Assembly (NCBI GenBank): GCA_021527695.1
Contig: JAKFAO010000005.1
Coordinates: forward strand, 1,364,001 to 1,428,000
Direction of reading: 5' to 3'
Length of the DNA: 64,000 nucleotides
From: Naematelia aurantialba
Taxonomy: Eukaryota > Basidiomycota > Tremellomycetes > Tremellales > Naemateliaceae
In this document: positions 1-9,904 of the stretch, piece after piece
Layout: each line of letters opens with the position of its first letter
How positions within the stretch are numbered: position 1 is the stretch's first letter
Made by a program: the position numbers and the translations under genes
Notes under the pieces: generated by a model
Seen by the model: the letters and a program-made list of their open reading frames with translations, nothing else
Told to the model about the DNA's origin: nothing
Databases searched by the model: none

Positions 1-1895
1 CCGTCACGAGTTTGCACAGCGTGCGCTCGGTGGTAAGCGGGGGCAGGTCGAGCAGCTCGGTCAGGCGCGACATGGTGATGCGCGAGTAGTAGGCGGCGAT
101 GACCCGGATATTCTGAATAGCCGTCAGTACGCAGCTGGACGTGCCTAGACTCGACAGCTCGACGAGTCCTCGCCTAAGCGAAAGGAGACGAGAGAGACAA
201 GGACGGGAAGAGAGAAAGGGCATGTCGACGCAGACGCACATGTTCGATAACCCGCTTATGCAGGTCCTCCCACCGCGCATCACCGGGATTCGCAATCTCC
301 TCCGGCCGCTTGCCCTCCGCGATCGAGCCCGTCTTGATACCCAATTTCGAGTTGGGCGAAAACACCGGTGTTTGCCGCAACGTCGGGCCGTACAGCGTCT
401 CGATCCCGGGCCATCGCATCAGTTCTTTCGTCACAAAGCACTTGACGAGGTCGCTGCGATGGCTCAGTAACAACGCCAGCAATGCCACAGACGATGGAGA
501 CTACAGCACTGGCACTGTAGGGGACTCACTAGTAAAGAGGAGCTTTTTGTAATGCCTGGTCGGCGTATAGTTTGTGCAGCATATCTGATTGCTCATTGTT
601 GTATGGCGCAAGGACGACGTAGATCATAATGTTCTCCAGAACCTACTACCGTGAGTTCAGGGCAGATGAACAAACACCGTCCAACTCACGTGTAGCTCGC
701 GGGCTTCATCCTTCTTCACCTCCTCAGTGTCCCAGACCTCCTGATATGCGCTACACGCCTCGAGGTATGCATCTTCTTGCAGAGCCAACTGTACCATCAA
801 ATCATAATAACGCAGCTTCAGATCCTGGGCAGAGGCGTGAGCTTGTTGGTGCAACGGAAGAAGGTAGCTCACTGCGCTATCCGCCTCTTTCAGATACACC
901 CGGTTGATCTTCCTCGATCCCACCCTGACCCGTGCCCAGTTTCCTCTTAAACTCTCCAGGCGCATCTGCTCAAGAATACTGTAACAAGCTGTAAGCTTCC
1001 AGCTCCCTGTGGGCAAGGTAGCTCACAAGTCGGTCTTTTCCCGCTTGTCCATACTGCTGTACGTCTCCACCTGGATCTCGGTCATCAAGTCGGCGGCGGT
1101 ATCGATGTGATCTCGTTTCGTGACGGGCTCGCGCTTTGGCTCGTCTTTGCCTGTCTTGACTGAGACAGCCGGAGCGGTGGACGCTGGACACGTTGGTCAG
1201 ATGTGAACTGCCAGGCATGCGGGAACGAGCTCACTGGATGCTTCTGCCGGAGCGGTCTCTGCCAAAGCCTCGTGGTGACTCGCGAGCATGACCGTCAATC
1301 TTGCCCGCGCCAGCTCGAGGTATATCTGTATGCATATCAGCGTGCCGTCCACACCCCGCGCTAGGAAGGTTATCTGGACGCACCTTTCCCTCGGTGATAT
1401 CCCGCAGGGTCTGAACCAGCTCGAGCCACCTGTCCTTGCCTGATGCGAACTTGCCCTCGTCCTTTTGCTTCTTGAGCTCGGGAAGCCACGTCATTGCCTC
1501 GTCAACCATACGCGTGACGGCCTCCTTCAGCTGGCCATGTTTCTTTGACATGAGTGTGAGCTGCGTGTGGAGCGCGTCGAGGTTCCCCGCCTCGTAGCAC
1601 AGCCGGACAAGCGTCGTCAGGAGCGTCGCGGTCGAGGTCATATCTGCCGCCTGTAGGTCCGTCAGCTCGTGCAACACATCGTAAACAAAAGAGATGACAT
1701 TTCGTGTCTGCTTCTCCAGGGCAGAGATCTTGTCGATCGCATCTTGCAGCTTGCCATCCTACGAATGGTAAGTAGTTTGCAAGGCTGAAGGTGAGAACGC
1801 GGGATGCGGACCTTGGCGAGGGCTTCGACTTGTGGCACGAGCGCCTTGACCTCCTCTGTGTAGTCCTTTTCTTGTTTCCGAGTGTTGAGAGACAT
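1..1895 (-). CDS. RPN5: 26S proteasome regulatory subunit RPN5 (PSMD12), 3' end missing
   Basis: Rpn5 is a lid subunit of the 26S proteasome regulatory particle; its PCI domain helps assemble the lid around the Rpn11 deubiquitinase. Reading the minus strand, the spliced frames give the family landmarks in order: LEKQTR, LTLMSKKHGQLKEAV, TEGKIYLELARARLT, EIQVETYSSMDKREK, ILEQMRL, LKLRYYDLMVQL, YVVLAPYNNEQSDMLHKL, VTKELMRWPGIE and finally the PCI segment RVIAAYYSRITMSRLTELL. The ATG at 1895 begins MSLNTRKQEKDY, matching the short N-terminus of fungal homologues; no in-frame ATG lies just upstream. There are at least six short GT-AG introns. The gene runs off the left edge inside the PCI/winged-helix part, so about the last 60-70 residues are absent. 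It is divergent from mS23, with about 230 bp between the two start codons. Family assignment is very safe; exact exon borders are not. Confidence 0.93.
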
Positions 1896-2127
1896 GGCGT
1901 CGATATGCACGCTCGCTCCAGTCACCAAGAGCGACAACAATCGACTGCAGTAGCTGCAACGCGAGTGCGTCCATCAGCTCCAGAAGCTCGCCACGTGTTG
2001 GCTGAATATTCCCTCTGTCAATTTCCTGTCATTCTTCCCATCGGTCCCCTTCCATGGCTCCTGTCTGCTTGGCTCGAAATCTCCCAACCTTGGTAGCACC
2101 TCGTTGGCGACTACATCTCTCGCAGAG
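1896..2127. promoter_or_regulatory. Divergent intergenic promoter, RPN5 / mS23
   Basis: This 232-bp stretch is the only sequence between the two divergent start codons. It holds a palindromic CACGTG E-box at 1992-1997, the core bound by bHLH factors such as Cbf1. I did not see the yeast proteasome element GGTGGCAAA. The regulatory role is inferred from position only. Confidence 0.4.
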
Positions 2128-3552
2128 ATGCGTAAATTCGCTGTTCAGGTCCCCGAAAAGGTGTCGCGGCTCCTGCGGTCGTCTATCCTCTCAACCCCTC
2201 CGACATGGTACCAACCTGCCCTGGCGAACCCACCACCGATCCTGCCGACACGGCGGTCTCGCGAACGTCCGCTCCTTAACCTGCGCGGCGAGCCAGCGCC
2301 GCTGCCCATCGACCCTAATGAGAGAAGACAGGGCGGCTACGACTGGCTGGCTTCGAAGTTGAGGAAAGAGACGCAGCGGACAAGGTACAAGCCCCGCGTG
2401 ATCCGGTACGAGGAGGACAAGATCCGGACTCAGTTCTTCCGCGACTTTCCGTTCGAGGCGCTGCGTACAACGAGTCTCCTGGAGATGCACGCGGTCAGGG
2501 ACGAGGGTGTGGTGAATGGAGCAGAGTGGACGAGCCTGGAACAGAGAGGCGCGTTCCCCACTGTGGAGGAGTGAGTGCTTTGTCAAGCCCTTCCTCCCCT
2601 ATCATGACCGTCCCCTCGAGCAGGCCAAGCGGCAAAGAAACACGTCTTGCCGTCAAACAGGCAGATAAATCCTTGTGGCCATTAGGGCAATACGTCTTGG
2701 AACGGGACCTGGACAAATTGGACAGAGCTGACGGGTGACGTAGTCTCGTGCATTTCGTCTTGAACTTGCGTGAAACCCAGGGGCTCTCATCATCGAAAGC
2801 GTACACACAGGCCACCGGGGAGTTTGTCAAGCTGCGTGCGCGGCACGAGATGGCGACCATGGCGGCGGAGATTGAGGCGCGGCATTGGGGTGCGGAGTTC
2901 CCCACCGAACCTTTTGTGCGTGATCATTCTGCTTGCTAGTCTCTTGCTCTTCTCCGCCTTCCCACTCCAATACCACTTCTGCGCTGTGTCTCCTTCGTCT
3001 ATCGGCTATCACCCCATCTATCGGCTATCGCCCCATCTATCGCTATCACCCTCTCCTGCCGTATACCATCGCCGCCGAGACTGACTTTCACAGGCACGGT
3101 TCCACGCCAAACTCACCCAAAATATCGACACCAACGCGCCCCCGGCTGTCGTCATCAAACGCCCCGTCCGCACCGTCATCAAATACACTCGACCCAACAC
3201 CCAGGTCTACTGGTCTTCTGAAGTTCCTGAAGTAGCTATTCCAGACAGCCAGTTCCACCGCGGGCGCAGCTACGTCCAGAAATGGCGGATGCCCCCTCCG
3301 CCACCCATGGAGGTCTCTCCAGATGGGCTTTTGGCGGCCGCTGGGGTGGCTGGTGCGGCTGGAGCGACTGGTGCGACTGGTGCGGCGAGTGCGACTGATG
3401 CGACTGGTGAGGCGGGTGAGGCGAGTGCCACTGGTGCGGTGCAAGGGGTTGACGGAGCGAACAAGGCTCAGAGCGAAGAGGGCAAGGTCGGCGAGCAGGA
3501 TGATGGCAGGATGTCGTTGATGCAGAGTATCCTGGGAGGCAAGAAGGAGTGA
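2128..3552 (+). CDS. RSM25: Mitochondrial small-subunit ribosomal protein mS23 (Rsm25 family)
   Basis: mS23/Rsm25 is a protein of the small subunit of the mitochondrial ribosome. The start MRKFAVQVPEKVSRLLRS followed by TPPTWYQPAL matches the conserved N-terminus, where a short helix precedes a 'P-x-W-Y' motif, and the RYEEDKIRTQFFRDFPFE block matches the conserved centre. Three exons are clear: 2128-2570, 2744-2915 and 3094-3552, which join in frame to 357 residues plus stop. The middle exon carries the FVLNLRETQGLSSSKAY..F helix seen in homologues. Unlike yeast Rsm25 (about 264 residues) there is a C-terminal tail of roughly 90 residues: a proline run after QKWRM, then an Ala/Gly/Thr-rich repeat encoded by GGTGCGACT-like units, ending DGRMSLMQSILGGKKE. 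The next gene is convergent, 173 bp away. Confidence 0.86.
3345..3450 (+). repeat. In-frame Ala-Gly-Thr codon repeat in mS23
   Basis: Imperfect GCGACTGGT-type 9-bp units encode a low-complexity Ala/Gly/Thr/Glu segment in the mS23 C-terminal tail. All length steps are multiples of three and the frame is kept. Confidence 0.7.
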
Positions 3553-3725
3553 TAGGCGCGCATCTTGGGCGTGTGCTACGACAACCTTGGCACCTACGGC
3601 GATGCATGGCGATGCTTCAGCTGGTATTTACGGTAATGAAGGCAATGCCTAAGCTGGCAGTGATGGTAAAACAGGCATGCATGGCTTACAACAACAACGA
3701 ACAATGTGGCACACTGCGCTACTTA

Positions 3726-5666
3726 TCACAGCTTGGACCGGGGTGCCCCGTTCAGTGGCGGATAAACTGGTGTTGTCCTGGCCAGCGTTGCCTTCATGGC
3801 CAACGCCGTATCCTGGAATCACGTCAGACATCCTCCAGCAAGAACACGCGCAAGACCTGCCGTAGACTGGAGCATAGCCCTGGAGAACTATCAGCGTCTG
3901 CTTTCCTGCCAACCACGCAAGCTCACATGTTCCACGCCGCTGTGTACTCGAGTCCTTCTTGGATCCTGGGGAGCAGCTTGAGCACCAGCTCCCGCGTAAC
4001 TGCACTGGAGCCTGCAGGTAAAACTCACGTGTGGTCACGGGCATCTGTCCGTTGTTCAGCTCGGTCGCGTTTACCAGCCATGTGGTGTGTAGGGATGGCA
4101 CCGGAGGGGGGGGGGGACTGCAAAGAGAGGAAGCTGGAGGTAAGGCAGAGAACCAGACACACGATTCATCAGATGCTTTGTGCTCAGCACGGCCACAGGA
4201 CTCTTGCTAGCCACTTCGCTTGCCAACTGCAACGCGGACTCTACACGGCTCAGCCTGTACTCTGCCGTCTCCAGCCCATTCCTCTCTACCTATAGGCAGC
4301 TCCGGGCCACCGTTAGGACAAATGTAGTCGGAGAAATTGAAAGTTGCCAAGCGTAAAGTCGGAGAAGAGGAAGGTTGACAAGTGGAAAGTCCCACAAAAG
4401 TCTGACAAACGTAAACGTGAACTGAACGAGGACTCACCCAGCACTTCTGCTCTCTTGCCCTGCACCACGCGCGATACGAACCCAATCTCCCGTGCTTCGT
4501 CGGCGCCAAATCGCCTACCAGTGAGAGCGAGCTCACGCGCCGCGCTGTCGTTGGCTATGATTTTGGGGAAGCGCTGGAGCGTGCCTATGTCCGCTGCGAG
4601 GCCTACGTTGACTTCCTACGTGGCGGTGTCAGCTATAGGCGGCGATGGCGAACCAGACGTGAGAAGTAGAGATAGAGGTAGGTGCAGAGTACGACTACCT
4701 GCCTGTATGTAACAGCGAAGCTGACACCGCCCAAGTCGGGCTGGTGGCGGAAAAAGGTGAAAACAACTTGGTAAGGGATAAGAGGGGGACGAGAAGAGAG
4801 AGAAGAGAAGAATTGGAGGAGCAGTTGAGCTAGCGAGCAAAGGGAAGCACATGCTGGACATGAAAGAGAGAACCCTACAATCACTCACCGCTATGGAGAA
4901 GCTCGCATCTGATGAACAGAGACGGACATCGCAAGCTGATGCGAGATCAATGGCGAGCCCGAAACAGAGCCCATGCAGAGCGACGATTACCGGCTGACGG
5001 CATGATGCCAACGACGTGATTGAGGATTGAAAGTCCTGGCTCCATAAGCTTCAACCCTCAGCACCGTGCTCTATAGGAGCCTATTTCTATATAGCGCATT
5101 CCATAACCGCTGATAGTATACACCAGGGGGAGTCCGGAAGCGTACAGACATCGACGCACGAGGAGATGTTGGTGCAGGATCAAGGCTTTCCGCGCCGGGT
5201 CGAGATCTTGCGACCCGTTCAACGTAGTCTGAGCATTCACTGGCCTCTCCATCAGCCAAAGTCCAAGCTCAAGCCCCTTGGACATAAGAGACAGAGTCGA
5301 GGGCAGAGAGACGGACGATCTAGGCCTGCGGTAAAATACCTGTCTAAGCTTGACGACAGGACGACGCATCTGACTTCTGGGTCGGCTGATATCCGCTCGA
5401 CGATCGCATGCAGCTCCGTCCACATCCTATCCAGCACCTCAGCTATGAAACATGCACTGCAGCCCCATGGACGACAAGCTGGCACCTGGGGACTGGAGGG
5501 CGAGGCTCACTCGTCGTGAAACGCATTCACTGGCGGTCTAGAGTCCGTCACTTTCAGCCCGCCGCTTTCAGCGCTGTGGTGCGCACCTGTTGAATTCCAG
5601 CAGGAGCACTCCATTGCTTGGCGAGCTCAGCCGGTGGAAGCGTACGTCGAGGTCTTTGATGCTCAT
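3726..5666 (-). CDS. Peroxisomal delta(3,5)-delta(2,4)-dienoyl-CoA isomerase (ECH1 type), PTS1 -SKL
   Basis: Crotonase-fold enzyme that isomerises 3,5-dienoyl-CoA to 2,4-dienoyl-CoA during beta-oxidation of unsaturated fatty acids. The minus strand starts at MSIKDLDVRFHRLSS, then LLLEFNRPPVNAFHDEMWTE, CVVLSSSLDRYFTAGLD, CRQPVIVALHGLCFGLAIDL, ACDVRLCSSDASFSI, VNVGLAADIGTLQRFPKI, ALTGRRFGADEAREIGFVS and SPVAVLSTKHLMN. The last exons splice to HARDHT, IQEGLEYTAAWNMAMLQ and DTALAMKATLA, and the protein ends APRSKL just before a TGA at 3726-3728. SKL is the canonical peroxisomal targeting signal, also found in mammalian ECH1. The AADIGTLQR segment is the ECH1 subgroup mark rather than plain enoyl-CoA hydratase. 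About nine short exons; 5'-exon borders near 5160-5330 are approximate. It is divergent from the EAF gene (about 260 bp). Confidence 0.9.
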
Positions 5667-5925
5667 CGTGCCCTTGCTTGTACAAGTGGCCATGCAACAT
5701 GCTGGCCAGACGACATCTCCCAAATCGACCGGCTCTCAGCCGGGTAAAACGCCACTCGAGACGGCGATCATTCCAAACCAATCCATCCTTTGTGAAAGAG
5801 TAACGAAAACGACCGAGCGGGCTTACTCTCACACGCAACACAACGTCGACGGCGACGACGGCGACGACTGCGACGACGACAACGCTCATATCCATCACTG
5901 CCCTCAGCGCACACCAACCCGAGCC

Positions 5926-7410
5926 ATGAGCGTAGCCAACTTGCCATCCACCGGGACATTCCCGGTGGACCTCTCTGCTCTGTCCGGGGCGGGCGGGAAG
6001 AAGGGGAAAGCGAAAGAAGAGGTGGTTGCCTTCCGCTGTAAGTCCTGTCTCGACATATGTCGCCAGTACCCACCACCTCTACACCACCACCAGTTACCCG
6101 TATTGCATCCGTGTGCCGTGTCGCGGCGTACTTCGTCACTCTGGCGCATGGGGCTGACGGCTGAACGGCGTAGATGCGTTCAAACCAGCTTCGATCACCG
6201 CGGCGACTCCGGCCGTCCTGACGAGCGCGTCTGGCTCGCGACGACTGACGTATGAAATGCAAGTGAGTGGTGTCAGCCTGCTACGCATATACACATACAT
6301 ATGCAGGTACTGATCAAATTATTCATAGAATGGCAGCAGACAGGTATTCGATGTCCGCGAAGAGGCGTCCAAGCCCCGCGAGTGCGTCTTGATATGGAAC
6401 GAAGCGGAACAAGTATGCCCCCCTTGTGTCTCACGAAGCTAAAGCTAATGCGTTCGTGCAGTCATTCTCGCTCCGGCCGTTACCTACTACTCTGCACCTG
6501 ACGCTGAACCGCTCTCTGTCTGGCGCGACTCGCGCCGGGCCGTCCTCCGTCACATCCTCGTCGTCCTCGTCCGGGTCTATCCCCCTATCGAAGCGGAAAC
6601 ACGCCTCGGAGACACCCTCTGCCGCAACACCTCACTACGGCCGCGCCGAACCGGAGACCGAAGCCCACCGTCGACCCAAGAAGCCCAGACCGAGCGCAAT
6701 ATCGCCTCCCGCTCGGGCTCCGCCTCCTGCGGCGCCGACACCGCAGAAATTCAGTCGAAAGACACTTCCAGCTGCGAAACCCGCAGCCAAGTCTCCGCTG
6801 GCGAAGAAGGCCAAGCCGATGGGCAAGTACAAGTCGGCCGAGATCATCGAGGATTCAGACGAGGAGGCGGGTGATTTTGGGGATGGCGGAGGCGGGGCTG
6901 GGGGTGGTGCTGGTGCCGCTGGTGATGGGGATGAGATGATGGTCGACGAGACTGGGACTGGCAAAGGGGATGAGGGAGGGGACGAAGACGAGGAAGAAGA
7001 CGACTTTGCGCGGATGCTGGGGGACGAGATGGCGGCCGACGAGGCGGCGGCAGGCGAGGAGAGCGACGACGAAGGTGAAGATGAAGACGAGGAGGACGAG
7101 GATCCAGGTCTCGGCGGGGCGAGGTACGTCTCCAAGCGGCCGACGGTACCGGACGGTGAGTGTTTGGACCATCTCTCTGGCTCTTGGCTGCTTCGTGGCC
7201 CGGCCGCTTCTTGGCTCTTGACTGTTTCTTGGCTCTTGATTGCCGCTCGGCTCTTGACTTTTTCTTGGCTCTTGATTGCTGCTCGGCTCTTGACTTTTTC
7301 TTGGCTCTTCACTGCTTCTTGGCTCTTGGCAGTTTCGAAGAAAGACCGCCGTCACGCAAGTGGACGAGAGCAAGGATTTCGCTGACGAGTATGGTAGATT
7401 TGAATGGTGA
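5926..7410 (+). CDS. RNA polymerase II elongation factor, EAF N-terminal domain protein
   Basis: EAF proteins bind ELL and stimulate Pol II elongation in the nucleus. Exon 1 (5926-6037) begins MSVANLPSTGTFPVDLSAL. After splicing the EAF domain reads RYAFKPASITAATPAVL, then RQVFDVREEASKPRECVLIWNEAEQ (split across two exons) and FSLRPLPTTLHLTLNRS, matching the family pattern of FKPAS, a beta strand with ECVLI and a final F-x-L-x-L strand. The rest is disordered: basic and proline-rich, a KKAKPMGKYKSAEIIEDSDEE segment, then an acidic Glu/Asp-rich tail typical of EAF transactivation regions. A roughly 200-nt intron full of a tandem repeat precedes the last exon. The stop is uncertain: splicing to VDESKDFADEYGRFEW puts it at 7410; other acceptors give 7385 or 7426. 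Confidence 0.8.
7178..7331 (+). repeat. Intronic tandem repeat in EAF gene
   Basis: About seven imperfect copies of a 14-26 nt unit with core TTCTTGGCTCTTGA lie within the last intron of the EAF gene, which starts at the gtgagt donor near 7156. The sense strand is T/C-rich. Confidence 0.8.
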
Positions 7411-7867
7411 TTCCGAGTGGCTGTAGTTGCTCCCGACACTGCGACACGACGGTTCACGACAGCATTCTGCGCCCCGGTCTGCTAGCATAACGAGATTAGA
7501 GTTGTACTTGTCATGATAACGAGCGTCTTGCCGAGCGCGAGAGCCATCCCGTACAAAGTTCGGCGAGTGCTTCGTACCCGTACGCGTACTCGTACAGACT
7601 GGTAGCAGTATCAGTACACCGCTTCAGGATCATCGCCACAAACTTGACCATTCACCGACGGGAGAGATGGCATGTGATGCACTCGGACATATTATATCAT
7701 CCGGATCTAGAGTAGATAAAGCTACAATATGGCCAGCCGGCCGAGGAAACTACTTATACTTACACCTGCACTTACACCTGTATTTACACATACTTCTGCC
7801 TCGCACTCGCATTCGCACTCGCACTTCAGCACTCCATGGTACAGCCCTCACGCCTCACGCCTCACCC
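7411..7867. other. Convergent intergenic region, no gene seen
   Basis: Between the 3' ends of the EAF gene and the minus-strand membrane-protein gene. It contains only short incidental open frames and a run of ACAC/CTTACACC-like repeats around 7750-7800. Confidence 0.4.
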
Positions 7868-9423
7868 TCACCACCGGCTCCTGAACCCGTCTGTGCGTTC
7901 GAAACGGATACCCTCGCTCCTCGCACGGGCACCGCGCTCGTCACGCCCTGTCGGGGTCCCACCCAAGAGCGCGTCAAAGTCCTCGGCTGCGCGCCCATCC
8001 GCAGCAGAGCGGGTATCCACGCTGAGACTCGCCGTTGCGAGTTCCATCAGCGGGAGGTACCCCTCTGCGATGCCTGGGCCGTATCGCGGTTGTGGTACGT
8101 GTGTTGTCAGTTGTGTTTGTGTCTGCGTTGTCTCCCTCTGCACTGATGTATCCCTCTGCGTTGATGTACACCTCTGCCCTGATGATGTTGCATTTAGCGT
8201 TGATGTTAGTGGTGATGCTGGTGTGTAGTTGGGCGGGATCGAGGAGACCGCCGGTGGACCGGGATTGGACGGATCAGGCATCGCAATGAACAGCGTCACC
8301 TCTACACGGTCGTCTGCACGGGATTGTATGTCTCGGTCTCGGGTGTCTCGGGCACTCTGGGCCCCTTTACGATCTTGGCTGTCTGGAGGCCTTCCCCGCG
8401 GGACGCGCGACCGTGGTGCCGTGGCACGGGGGCAGTTAGTCGACAACGATACTGCGATTGGCTGCCGAGGTCAGCATTCTCATGCATGTTGGCTCAATCG
8501 AGTCATCTGCTTCGTCCTCGTCATTCACTGGTGCCACTTCCATTGACCGTGACAGTCACAAGAACAGTGACAGTGACAGTGACAGTCCCAGTGGCCGTTA
8601 CAGTAGCAGTGACAGTAACAGTAGCAGTAGCCAATAACAGTAACAGCCGCCAGTCGGACGCGTTTCCAGCTCGTAGAACAGCGAGCAGAGACAGTCGACT
8701 CACCTCCCAAGCTGCATCATCTCCCCCTTTGTCTCCCTCTCCACCTCGTTCCTCTCCACCTCGTTCCTCTCCACCTCGATCCTCTCCACCTCGTTCTTCG
8801 TGTCGTTTCGGTCCACCCGCCCGTTTCTCATCGAGCAAGCGCTCGTCCGCCTCGAGCCCCGCCTGCCCCAACGCGACTTCGACGTCCCATATCTCCGGCT
8901 CTTTCCCATCTTTCCCGCCCTTCCCACTTGCTCTATCGCCATCGCCGTCGCCATCGCCATTACCATCGCCATAGCCTGGACGGATCCCAGATCCCGTCGC
9001 ACTGACGGGCACCAGCCTCCCATCGCCCGTGATCACCCAGCCCCACCTGCCCAGCCCACCGCCTATCCCTCCGCCAATCGCGCCGCCGACACCTCCCCCA
9101 CTTCTGCCGACACCTCCCCCGCCGACACCTCCCCCGCCTACGCTTACGCCGCCGACGCCGCTGGCACCGCTGGCACCGCCGACGCCGCCGACGCCGCCGA
9201 TGAGGCCATCGAGGCCGTCGAGACCGGCGCCGACGGCGACATCCAGACTCCCTCTACTGCCTGCGCGGACGCGGGCGAGGAAGTGGCTCCGCTGGCGACG
9301 GCGGTACACGAGCGTCGACAGGCCGGCAGCCAGGATCCCAGCGGCCACGAGCGCGATGATCACAGATTGGTATGTCGTGTTCGAGTGGCCATCGTCATCA
9401 CTGCTATTGCTCGACGTCGGCAT
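7868..9423 (-). CDS. Unknown single-pass membrane protein, Gly-rich
   Basis: Not recognised. From the ATG at 9423 the first 20 residues are polar (MPTSSNSSDDDGHSNTTYQS), then one hydrophobic span of about 20 residues (VIIALVAAGILAAGLSTLVY) followed at once by RRRQRSHFLARVRAGSR, which fits an N-out, C-in single-pass protein by the positive-inside rule. A long Gly/Val-rich linker, the segment WDVEVALGQAGLEADERLL and ERGGE repeats follow. After an intron of at least 200 nt filled with a CTGTCA-type repeat, the 3' exons include VEVTLFIAMPDPSNPGPP and YGPGIAEGYLPLMELATASL. Around 8320-8345 another frame (PETPETETYNPVQTTV) also looks coding, so one exon border or a small indel there is unresolved. 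No signal peptide and no known domain. Confidence 0.45.
8544..8647. repeat. GTGACA-type hexamer repeat in intron
   Basis: Imperfect (GTGACA)/(GTAACA) hexamers, about 16 copies, lie inside the large intron of the membrane-protein gene (CTGTCA on its sense strand). Confidence 0.8.
8737..8796. repeat. 15-bp tandem repeat, four copies, coding ERGGE
   Basis: Four near-identical 15-bp copies (CTCTCCACCTCGTTC). On the minus strand they encode five-residue ERGGE-like repeats of the membrane protein. Confidence 0.8.
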
Positions 9424-9467
9424 CGCGCGCCGTCCCTCTGGTCATCCACGGTCGTCGGCCACAACAG

Positions 9468-9583
9468 CAACAGACGACAGGCGATAGACAACAGGCGACA
9501 GGCGATAGACGACAAACGACAGATGACAGGCGATAGACGACAAACGACAGACGGCAGACGAAGACGACAGACGGCAGACGACG
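9468..9583. repeat. Degenerate tandem repeat upstream of the membrane-protein gene
   Basis: GACAGGCGATAGAC/GACAAACGACAGAC/GACGGCAGAC units, about nine copies, sit in the interval between the SNU114 3' end and the membrane-protein start codon, hence in its promoter or 5' leader. Confidence 0.7.
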
Positions 9584-9904
9584 GTGCAAGGACACAGCAG
9601 GACAGCACAGTGCTTGTAGAGTCACCGACAATTGCAAACGAGCCGCCGGCGAATATCGACGTCAGGGCGGACGGCGGCGAGTCACGTGGCGCCGACACAC
9701 CTGACCGAGGTGGCATCTTTGTCACGTCCTGGAAGGTAACTCCGCACATGGCATCTGCGATGCATGCATGCTGTACACTGACCACGCACAGCTTCGCCCT
9801 CTGTCTCTTCCAAGCTACGGTCCGACAGCACGATTCTTCGTCTGCCGACCGCACTACTCTTCATCTGCCCACAGCCGCTTGTCACATCCACTCGGAGCCC
9901 TGCC

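Noticed and set aside
9029..9487. Long plus-strand Pro-rich frame opposite the membrane-protein gene
   Set aside because: It is the complement of the GC-rich Gly/Val repeat of the minus-strand gene; codon content follows from that.
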